DNA from: Willaertia magna | Lineage: Eukaryota > Heterolobosea > Eutetramitea > Acrasida > Naegleriidae | Assembly (NCBI GenBank): GCA_902984215.1 | Contig: CADWAF010001108.1 | Span: 1-64,000 of the forward strand | Direction: 5' to 3' | Length of the DNA stretch: 64,000 nt | Shown: piece after piece, positions 55,489 through 64,000 of the stretch | Layout of the letters: every line of letters begins with the position of its first letter | Position numbering within the stretch: position 1 is the stretch's first letter | Made by a program: the position numbers and the translations under genes | The notes under the pieces: generated by a model | What the model saw: the letters and a program-made list of their open reading frames with translations, nothing else | The model's database searches: none | What the model was told of the DNA's origin: nothing

Positions 55489-55662
55489 TTTTTACAATAA
55501 ATATTTCAAATAAATGTAAAATAAATGCAATTTGTTTGAAATGGTTCGTTTTCGTAATGACACCAGATGTCACCAAAACATGAAAATAAAGAAAAATCGC
55601 GAAATAAAATATTCCAAAAGTCCCTTCCAAGCACCGCTAAACAAAAATTGTTGGAATAAAAG

Positions 55663-57826
55663 ATGATGAAATCCACTAGAAAACCTTGTACAATACTATT
55701 AAATAATAAGAAGAATGTTTCATTGTTAAAACTAGTAAATCAAACAACAACAATTAGAAATTTTTCTTCCACTCTCTTCACTGACAAGAGTCAAACCATG
55801 ATTCATAAAATCCTACAACAATATGCACCTAAAGATCATGGAGAAGTTTCTTCCGGAGATTATTTACAAATTACACCACATCATATCCTTACACATGATA
55901 ACACAAGTGCCGTAATGTTAAAATTTAAGGCCTTTTTTGAAGAAACTAAATTACCAATGTCTTTTGCAAATCCAAAACAACCAGTTTTTGCTTTAGATCA
56001 TAATATTCAAGATCAAAGTGAAGCTAATTTAAAGAAATATAAGAATATTGAATCATTTGCTAAACAATTTGGTGTACAATTCTATCCAGCTGGAAGAGGT
56101 ATTGGACATCAAGTGATGTTAGAAGAAGGATATGCATTTCCATTAACTTTTACAACTGCTAGTGATTCACATTCTAATATGTATGGAGGAATTGGTTGTT
56201 TAGGTACTCCAGTTGTTAGAACTGATGCAGGTAAGTTTTTACAAAAATTGTAATCTTTTTTAAATATTTTTTTAACTATTTTTTAAAATAGCTGCAATTT
56301 GGGCAACTGGCTCAACATGGTGGCAAGTACCAAAAATTACAAAGGTTGTATTAGAAGGTAAATTATCAGAAGGTGTTAGTGGTAAAGATGTAATTATTGC
56401 ATTGTGCGGATTATTTAATAAAGATGAAGTATTAAATCATTGTGTTGAGTTTAGTGGTGAAGGAGTTGAGAATTTAACAGTTGATGAAAGGTTATCAATT
56501 GCAAATATGACAACTGAATGGGGAGCATTGGCAGGTGTATTTCCTGTTGATAAACATACCATTTCTTATTTAATGAATCTTTACAAAAATAAGCCTGAAC
56601 TTTTACAAAAATTAAATAATTTAGAAAATGATTTAAAGAATTATTTACCAGATAGTGATGCAAAATATGCTCAAACTTTACGTTTAGATTTATCTTCAAT
56701 TGAACCATATATTTCTGGACCAAATGATGTTAAAGTTGTTAATAATTTAACAGAAATTGAAAAGAAACAAATTAAAATACATAAAGCTTATATTGTTTCT
56801 TGTGTAAACTCAAGAGTTGAAGATTTACATCACGCAGCAAATGTCATCAGAAGAAGTAAGAATAAGAAAATTGCTGAAGGTGTAGAATTATATATTTCTG
56901 CAGCTAGTCAATTGGTTTTAGAAAAATCAAAAGAATTAGGTGATTGGCAATTATTAGTTGAAAGTGGTGCTATTGTATTACCTTCTGGTTGTGGCCCTTG
57001 TATTGGATTGGGAACTGGTTTATTACAAGATGGTGAAGTTGGTATTTCTGCAACAAATAGAAACTTTAAGGGAAGAATGGGTAGTAGAGATTCTAGTTGT
57101 TATTTAGCATCACCTGAAGTTGTGATGGCAAGTGCATTAAGTGGTCATATTTGTGGTCCAGAATATTTAAATAACCATCAAAAGAAACCATTATACTCAA
57201 TTGAAAATGATGACAGTAAAGGAAGTACAACTATTTCTGAAACTAAAATAATTGAAGGATTCCCTGAAAGAATTGAAGGAGAAGTTGTATTTTGTCACAA
57301 AGATAATTTAAACACTGATGGTATCTATCCAGGTAAATATACTTATAAAGAAAATATTTCACCAGAAGAGCAAGCACAAGTAGCAATGGAAAATTACGAT
57401 CCAAACTTCACAAAGATTGCAAAGAAAGGAAGTATTTTAGTTTGTGGTTACAATTTTGGTACAGGTAGTTCTAGAGAACAAGCTGCAACATGCTTAAAGT
57501 ATTTCGGTATTCCTTTAATTATTGGTGGTAGCTTTAGTGAAACTTATAAAAGAAACGCAACTAATAATGGTTTCTTGTGTATTGAAGTACCTGAATTAGT
57601 AGATGATTTAAGACAAAAATTAGGAACCTCCAAAGAAACTGTATTGTTGGAGAATGGTAAACTAAGCATTGATTTCAAAAAATCTGTAATGGTATTGGAA
57701 TGTGACAATAAGGAAAGAAAGGAATATACTTTCCATCCTGTTGGCCCTGTTGCTCAAGAATTAATTGTTTTGGGTGGTTTGGAAAATCAAGTTATGTCTT
57801 ATTTAAAGAAAAGTTCAATAAACTAA
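55663..57826 (+). CDS. LYS4: Homoaconitase, mitochondrial (Lys4 type)
   Basis: Exons 55663-56230 and 56292-57826 (61-nt intron) encode 700 aa. A mitochondrial presequence (about 1-45, with RNFSSTLF) is followed by the aconitase fold. Family hallmarks are present: LDHNIQDQSE, YPAGRGIGHQVMLEEGYAFP, ASDSHSNMYGGIG, AAIWATGSTWWQVP, SGCGPCIGLG with the Fe-S cysteines, SATNRNFKGRMGS, and FGTGSSREQAA in the swivel domain. It matches fungal Lys4 far better than TCA aconitase or LeuC. Family knowledge: it converts homocitrate/homoaconitate to homoisocitrate in the alpha-aminoadipate pathway to lysine. This indicates lysine synthesis by the fungal route. The next gene converges with 6 bp between stops. 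Confidence 0.92.
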
Positions 57827-57832
57827 ATATAA

Positions 57833-60485
57833 TTAACAAAAATTAAGGATAAATCGTATCTTGGATAATGGAGCGAGTAGGGCCATTACTTTCTCTTGGA
57901 ATGCAAAGTCAAGTATCACAGACTCTGGTTGATATTGTTTCTCTAAGATTGCAACGTTTTTGAAGATAAACTTCAAGGCGTCTGGTAAAATTTGGTAACT
58001 AAGAAAAAACAATGAATCGTAGAACTCAATAGCTTACTTACTTCAAACAATACACAACAAAACTGAAAAACTTTTCATCCATAAATTGCTGCTTAGTATG
58101 GTTTTTTTGCTTGACAACAGAATCTATGGTTAATACAATGTTGGGAAACGTGTAGCCAGTTTTTATGCCCATTCCTGCCTTTGCAAGAGGACCCTTAGAG
58201 CATAGGACTATCAATTGCCAAGGGTGATTAATGGCACCAACAATACCTTTCCACTTCGATTCAGACTTTAGTTTATCCATAAATATTGCTTTGATTACGT
58301 AAATCACTAATCCCCTTATCACTCTACCTACATTTGGGTTTTTATTTTCATCTGCTACATCTTCAATAGATTTGCATTCATTCTTACTAGTTTCTATAAA
58401 GTATTGTAACAAAGTTCTAATATTCACTTGAAGCTTAGATAAAAATTCAGATTTCCCAAATGCAATTCCCTCCAATTGTTTTTCAAATTGTAAATCAAAT
58501 ATAAAGTGTTGGTGCATTAGACTAAATAATATTGTCAAGGGAACATTATTTTCTTCATTCATAACAGAAGTTGGTTCATAGAAATTATTCAAAAGTGTTG
58601 GGTTTGTAAAAAATTCAGTAGTAATTTTTGTAAATAACTTTCTCTGTAACAAATAATGAATTAGTAATAAATCCTTTTCCTTTAATTTTGTTTTATCTAA
58701 ACTCCTAATCTCTTTGAAAGATGAAAATTCTTCTATTGCCCTTAACTTTTTCATACAATTCAATTTGCTTAATATACTAAATATTGTATGTTGTGAAAAT
58801 AATGAATATTTGATTCTATTAGTAAGTATTGAGTAGATACATTGAACGATATTAATTACAAATGGTGTTTTCCTGTGTACATTAATAACACCTTTCTCAG
58901 TATTTGCTACTGACGTATTAACTGTAGCTTTAAATAAGTCAATAATACATCTCCTTAATTTATCAAGTAGTGGATGCGAAAAAGTTTTTTCAGAGTATAG
59001 CATTTCATAAGGATTTTCCCAACCCTTGGGAATTATAGAAATATCTAGATCTTTCTTAAAGGATTTGGGTGACAAAGGGGATGACAATTCAAATAACGAT
59101 GGTGTCCTTTGCGTTAAGCTTAACGGGGAGATTGGTGAAGATACAGGATATTCTTCAGTAAAATCACTACTCACAGTTTTGTGTGTTTCCTCACTTTTGT
59201 TGACATTCACATCCAATACGCTATCGATAGCTATTGTATCCAATTCTTCTTGCTCTTTTAACAATTCTTCAATGTCGTACGTTGTTAAATTATTATTTGT
59301 TTTTATCTCAGGTTCTTCAATTGTCTTATTTACATTTGAAGTAAAATTTATTTCTGACTTGCGCTTTCTATGTTTTCTCTTTTTGAATTCATAATTCGAA
59401 TTTTCTAAAGGAAGGTTGTTTTCAGAGGTATATATTATTTGAGTTTCTGAATTATCCTTACTTTGGGTGATATTGTCATTTCCTAAATTATCACTATTTA
59501 AATTTGAGGAGCTCTCTAGTTTTAATGTAAATTCCATTTCTTCTACTAAATCTTCTTTCTTGCTGCACAATATATCTGTTATCATTTCTAATTGTCTATT
59601 ATCAATAGTTATTTCACTTTCTTTGGCTTTATCTAACATAAAAGTTCTTTCAGTGCTCTCTTTTTCTTCTAATAATGTCTCCTTTTCATTTTGATTTGCA
59701 TTGTTAACATTATGTGAATTTGTTTCGTATCCTTGTTGTTCTCTCTTATTTACAATTAAGCCTATCTCGTCAATTTGAGGATTAGTTGTGTTTGCTATTA
59801 ACTTCTTTTCATTTTCACTATTAGGGGACTTTGGTGAGCTTCTTCTTCTATTCTCTTTCTTTGGTGGAGTTATATTAGAATCATTAGTGTGATTGGCCTT
59901 ACTTTCATCAATAATTATATGATAGTCATCTCCATACTCCTCAAATTCATCGTAGACATCTCCATTATATTCCACGTTTTGAGGTAGGTCGAGTTTCTCG
60001 TCAAAATTTTGATGTTTTTCATCGTGTTGTTCTTCAAAATTACCCATTTCCATCTCCGAGTGATGTATTACTTCATGTTCTTCAAATTCTTCAAAGTATT
60101 CTTCATCCATCGAAGAATGAGTTTCCGCAATACTTGGTATCTCTTTTTCTTTCTCTATCTTATTAAAGGAGGAAATATATCCTTCCTTATTTCTAAATAA
60201 TTGTATCATAATTTCCTTATCATTACTTGTAATTTCATTCTTAACTTTCTCCATCCACTTTGCATATCTTTTATCAATTAATTCATCTATAGATGAAATA
60301 TTATTTAAGGAAATAAATTCCTTTCCTTTTTGTTCTTTTAATAATTTCAGTATATATTCATCATGTAATTCTCTTGAAATATCTCCCTTAAGCAATAATA
60401 AACCTAAGGAACTATAATCTTTTCTTCTCCAAAGCTTTTCTAGTCTCTTTTGTTCCTTAGTGTTTATCTCCTCTTGTTCAGGCAT
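57833..60485 (-). CDS. RUN-domain protein, long disordered N-terminus
   Basis: Exons 60485-58042 and 57998-57833 (43-nt intron) encode 869 aa. Residues 1-65 are helical. About 90-470 is a highly acidic, Ser/Asn/Lys-rich linker. About 480-700 fits a RUN domain: helices around INIVQCIYSILTNRI, then DLLLIHYLLQRKLFTKI, then NNFYEPTSVMNEEN and a hydrophobic strand. A further conserved C-terminal block continues into the second exon (PDALKFIFKNVAILEKQY). Family knowledge: RUN domains link small GTPases (Rab, Arl, Rap) to vesicle transport. RUN assignment is by pattern only; the C-terminal block is unknown. Confidence 0.6.
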
Positions 60486-60762
60486 TTTAAAAAATATTTA
60501 ATAAATTAAAGAATCAACAAACATTGCAGCCGTAGAAGCTGATTTGAAATCAAATTACTGTCAGTGTCATTAAGGTATGTAAAGTATTTTAAATAATATG
60601 CTAAATAATACATGGGGTTTGGTCACTTCTCATTAAATATTTTATTAATATCTGAATATATTTAAAAAGTTAATTTTGGATTTGGATTAAATATAAAAGT
60701 TTGTGTGTTAATCAATCTTAACAAATAAATTAGAAAATAAATAACTAAAACATCAATTAACA

Positions 60763-61170
60763 ATGAGTAAAAGAGTTGGTATGGATTGGGTAGAAATGTT
60801 TGCCGATAAAAGCGGCAATGCAAGAGACAAAAGAAAACCAAGTGATCTTGGACAAGAAAAACAAAATCTAGCTGAACAATTTAAATCAGAACAAGCTCAA
60901 AGTACTAGCGAAAGGGAACCTTACCACAACACTCACCAAGATTCTAACATAGATCTTTCTGGTCATCAACCAATTTCTAGCAGAGAAATCACAAGATCAG
61001 GCAAACATATTGTGGATTCAACTGAACAAGGCGCATCGGCTTTGGGGATTGATGAAACTAAAATCTATAACGTCATGCATAAAGGTAATTTGTCAAGAGG
61101 AGAAGCAATTAATTTGTTGAAAGAACACAACAATAATGATGATGAAGTTATTAGTTCTTTGCACAAGTGA
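60763..61170 (+). CDS. HYPK-like UBA-domain protein
   Basis: 135 aa. The N-terminal half is hydrophilic and disordered (MSKRVGMDWVEMFADKSG). The C-terminal ~45 residues form a UBA-like three-helix module (IDETKIYNVMHKGNLSRGEA, then a Leu-Lys-Glu helix and DDEVISSL), with the SR-x-x-A-x-x-x-L signature seen in HYPK and NAC-alpha. Family knowledge: HYPK binds the NatA acetyltransferase at the ribosome exit. The first half does not resemble animal HYPK, so a separate UBA protein is possible. Stop TGA. Confidence 0.55.
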   Translation: MSKRVGMDWVEMFADKSGNARDKRKPSDLGQEKQNLAEQFKSEQAQSTSEREPYHNTHQDSNIDLSGHQPISSREITRSGKHIVDSTEQGASALGIDETKIYNVMHKGNLSRGEAINLLKEHNNNDDEVISSLHK

Positions 61171-62118
61171 TCAATGAAAACATTTTTTTAAAATAATAAT
61201 TATTTTCTTCACAAAAAATTTTAAATTTTTTATTTTTAATTAAATTCTGTTTTGATTTTTTTTTTAAAAAATATTATAATTTAATAAATTTAACTCATTA
61301 AATAACTATATTTTAACTTTTTTATTATTTTATTTAATAATAAATTTAATAATAAATATAACTTTTTTAAATAATGTATGTAATTAATTAAATTAAATTA
61401 TTTTTTTATTTTATTTTTTTATAATAATATTTTTATAGATATAATAATTATTATAAGTTTTAAATTTAAAATGTTTATAATTTTGTTATTATTAATAATA
61501 GTTATAATAGTTTAAGTTTTATTAAAAAATTAAATTAAAAAATTATTTTTTATTTTTTTTATCTTTAATAAAAATTTTAATCTAAATAAAATATTATTTT
61601 AATAACTTTTTTATTATTTATAGTACTAAAAATATTTTAATCTATCAATATTTAATCAATTTAATTAATATTAATCTTATAATAATCAATTTAAAATAAA
61701 ACAATATGAACTAATAAAATAAATTAAATTATTTTAATCTATTAAATTAAATTAATTACTTTGAGTTCTAAGAATAATATATTAAATTTATAATATTAAA
61801 TTAAATCAAATATTTATTAATTTTTTTAATCAAAAAATAATTTATTTTTAAATTAATTATTTTGTTAATAATTATAAAAACAATATTGTATTTCTATATT
61901 TTATTTTTTTATCTATTGTTAATAATAAAAATAATTTTATTATTCAATAAATTTACAGTTACTTAATGTTTTAAAATATACTTTTATTTTTTTTAAATAA
62001 AATATATAAGTTTAATTAAAATTTAGAAATTTATAATGTATTATAAAAAATAATTTTTAAAGCTTTTTTAAATAGTTATTAAATTTTAAGCTAAAAAAAA
62101 TTATTAAATTTAATAATA
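61171..62118. other. AT-rich intergenic DNA
   Basis: Nearly 950 bp of extremely AT-rich sequence with no ORF, RNA gene or clear repeat; composition is like 1-1240 and 13.5-15.9 kb. Confidence 0.5.
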
Positions 62119-62448
62119 ATCGTTTAATATTTCTAAATGAGAGTGAGTTTGTGAGTGAGAGTTTATAAAAATTAATAAAACAATAGAAACCATAAAACAC
62201 AATAACTTTCATTTTTTACTGACTCACAATTTTGTTTAAAATTTTTTTGAAGTAAATTGTGGTGTTTGAAAAATAGAGATTAATTTAAAATTAAACTTAT
62301 TAAACTAATACAAAATACATAAAGAAACAATTTTTTTCACTAAAATTTTCAACATTGTTAGACTATATATATAAAGTGTATTAACAATATGCAATAACTT
62401 ACTAACTCTCATTTTCCAACTCGCTCTCATTTGAGAGTGTTAAACGAT
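62119..62448. mobile_element. MITE-like element with ~50-bp terminal inverted repeats
   Basis: The left end starts ATCGTTTAATATTTC and the right end, read inward on the other strand, starts ATCGTTTAACACTCTC. The arms match at about 38 of 50 positions (62119-62168 against 62399-62448), sharing AAATGAGAG and ATGAGAGTT-like words. Total length 330 bp, no coding capacity, and an inner 8-bp inverted repeat (CACAATTT/AAATTGTG). This is the build of a non-autonomous DNA transposon. No clear target-site duplication in the AT-rich flanks. Several arm differences are C in the right arm and T in the left. Confidence 0.6.
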
Positions 62449-62567
62449 AATAAATAATATTTTAAAAATTAAAAAAAATTTTTTTAAAATGGCATTAAAT
62501 AAGTTTTTAATATATCTTTATATAACTCTAAAATATTTAAATTAATAATAAACTAACTCATATGTGA

Positions 62568-62638
62568 TCGGCTGTGGTATAGTGGTAGCATTCGAGACTG
62601 TCACTCTCGCGACCCGGGTTCGATTCCCGGCAGCCGAG
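62568..62638 (+). tRNA. tRNA-Asp(GUC)
   Basis: 71 nt. Acceptor stem TCGGCTG/CAGCCGA, discriminator G, anticodon stem CGAGA/TCTCG around CTGTCAC (anticodon GTC), T arm CCGGG TTCGATT CCCGG. All stems are intact and there is no intron. A T7 run begins about 7 nt downstream as the Pol III terminator. Confidence 0.96.
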
Positions 62639-62798
62639 TTCAATTTTTTTGGGCTTCCGTTTTGGTTTTAAAAAACTCTTTGCCTTGAGGGGAATTTTTG
62701 ACTGAGGAAAAGCAAATTGCTAAATAATTGAGGTTTTTTGAGAAATTATTTAATACAGAAAGGAGAAAAAATTTAAACAAATAAATTAACAAGTTCTA

Positions 62799-64000
62799 TT
62801 ACATATTTAAATCTACAAAATCAAAGTCATAAGTGTCTGGTTGACCAGCATGTGGAATATTTTGCCATTTACTATCTTTCCAAGTAAAAGGTGTTTGATC
62901 TTGATGTGTTGGACCACTTCTACCAAAAGAGGATGCTTCTTTCATTACCTTTTCATAAAAAGTTAATTTAGTATCAATTCCACCAAAAGCAGCAGGGTTT
63001 TTCTCTCTTAAATCATATCTTGATGCAATTGATTTTGCAGGATCACCTAAACTTTCTGGATCTGTTTGCCATTCATTAAATTGTAATACACGTCCAAAAC
63101 TCTTCCAATCATTAATAATTTTAGCTTGTTCTCTTTTAAATATTTTTGCTCTTGGACATTTATTATAATCCATTTCATTTCCAAACTTAATTTTAGCTTC
63201 AGGATAACCACACAAATCATATACTTCCTTAAAGAATGGAATATTATAAGAAGGCCAATAAGATTGTTTGTTAACAATTGGTGTAACATCTTGTGATTTA
63301 TAATAACCAGGTAACTCTTCAATAATCCATAATGTATTACTTGGTAATTCACATTTTCCAGGTGTAAATAATTTATAATCTAATGCCATCCATTGATTTC
63401 CATAAGTACCACTACTATACATTGAAAAATAATTTGTCCATTCTTTTGCTGTATAAGCTAATCTACTTGCAATTACACTTCTCATCCAACATAAAACTGT
63501 AGTTGGTTTAACATTTTGTAAAGCTGTTTGATTAAATAAACTTAATGATGTTTCCATTACAACTAAACCATTTTCTAAAACTAAATAATCTTCTTTTGAT
63601 GAAAAGAAACTAGCACTACTACTAAATGTAATTTTCTTTGATGATACATCTTTTAAAGGTAAATAAACTGATTTATACATTTTATTCATAATATTATAAC
63701 TTCTCCATGTTGTGTGACCAATAAAGATATCTTTACAATCAGGTGTTAATTTAATTAAAGCACTACATTCTGTGTATGGTGGTTCTTCATCTTTTAATTT
63801 CTTTTGGAATGCACTACTTGTCCAAATATGGTTTGGAATGTTATATTTATTATTTAATTGTGTTAAAGTATTATTATTATGGTTCTTAAATACGTCAATT
63901 AAAGTATACATATCTCCAGAAGATTGTAAAATAAATAGATCAATCCAATCTAAATATTTATCTTTTACAATTCTATTATCTTTATTTTGCATATAAATAT
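62799..64000 (-). CDS. Phospholipase B-like protein (PLBD type), 5' part outside window
   Basis: At least 400 C-terminal residues are inside the window; the frame is still open at 64000, so the N-terminus with the signal peptide lies beyond it. Landmarks include YTECSALIKL followed by IFIGHTTWRSYNIMNKMYK, the N-terminal-nucleophile Cys region of PLBD proteins, then TVLCWMRSVIASRLAYTAKE, YGNQWMALDYKLF, IIEELPGYY, and ASRYDLREKNPAAFGGIDTK. Family knowledge: lysosomal glycoproteins of the Ntn-hydrolase fold, autocleaved before the Cys; some have phospholipase B activity. It ends with DFDFVDLNM. A frequent family in amoebae. Confidence 0.85.
   Translation of the reverse strand, partial: IYMQNKDNRIVKDKYLDWIDLFILQSSGDMYTLIDVFKNHNNNTLTQLNNKYNIPNHIWTSSAFQKKLKDEEPPYTECSALIKLTPDCKDIFIGHTTWRSYNIMNKMYKSVYLPLKDVSSKKITFSSSASFFSSKEDYLVLENGLVVMETSLSLFNQTALQNVKPTTVLCWMRSVIASRLAYTAKEWTNYFSMYSSGTYGNQWMALDYKLFTPGKCELPSNTLWIIEELPGYYKSQDVTPIVNKQSYWPSYNIPFFKEVYDLCGYPEAKIKFGNEMDYNKCPRAKIFKREQAKIINDWKSFGRVLQFNEWQTDPESLGDPAKSIASRYDLREKNPAAFGGIDTKLTFYEKVMKEASSFGRSGPTHQDQTPFTWKDSKWQNIPHAGQPDTYDFDFVDLNM

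Noticed and set aside
1..64000. CRISPR arrays, bacterial operons or organelle DNA
   Set aside because: No spaced identical repeats, no rRNA, and spliceosomal introns throughout; this is nuclear eukaryotic DNA.

Overview
The window is AT-rich eukaryotic nuclear DNA. Most genes are compact, with short introns of about 45-70 nt (5' splice site mostly GTAAGT, 3' end usually TAG), and some convergent genes have only 2-7 bp between their stops. The gene set combines a flagellar doublet-microtubule protein (CFAP210), a CHASE-PAS-RGS receptor, a karyogamy protein (GEX1/Brambleberry/KAR5 type), GATOR2 and Ragulator subunits, and a calmodulin very close to the animal/Naegleria type. This suggests an amoeboflagellate-type protist. 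Heterolobosea (Naegleria relatives) is my best guess from overall appearance; no rRNA or other decisive marker is present.

Layout. 1-1240: extremely AT-rich, no gene seen. 1280-1612: small host-like or orphan exons. About 1771-10740: a four-gene mobile element (called S, L, P and R here), with a tyrosine recombinase (R), a Ulp1/C48-like protease relative (P), a 1,188-codon protein of unknown family (L) and a small protein (S). All four genes carry in-frame stop codons, about two dozen in total. Where context allows a judgement, each sits where Gln or Trp would fit, and there are only two or three indels. The pattern is what C-to-T/G-to-A mutation gives, and it also destroys a splice acceptor. 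Related ~45-bp motifs lie in every intergenic space of the element. 10740-16100: a very AT-rich decay zone holding remnants of older coding DNA and a small degenerate repeat cluster.

16146-61170 is the host gene block: CFAP210, SmF, a LAMTOR4-like protein, a degenerate DEAD-box protein, two unknown membrane proteins, an NBR1-like Ig-domain protein, the CHASE-PAS-RGS receptor, p23, a FAM210/lipoyl-like fusion, LYRM7/MZM1, two paralogous tiny membrane proteins flanking tRNA-Lys, a secreted protein, a PX sorting nexin, a GEX1/KAR5-like protein, a kinase-pseudokinase, an F-box/LRR/RCC1 pseudogene, a zinc-finger F-box protein, COQ10, WDR24, calmodulin, a FAM114-like protein, a BLTP3-like chorein protein, homoaconitase, a RUN-domain protein and a HYPK-like UBA protein. 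61171-62567: AT-rich, with a 330-bp MITE-like inverted-repeat element. 62568-64000: tRNA-Asp and a partial phospholipase B-like gene.

Functional links are loose: LAMTOR4-like and WDR24 both belong to TORC1 nutrient signalling, COQ10 and LYRM7 to mitochondrial respiration, and homoaconitase to the alpha-aminoadipate lysine pathway. The main novelty candidate is the S-L-P-R element and the way it has been mutated.
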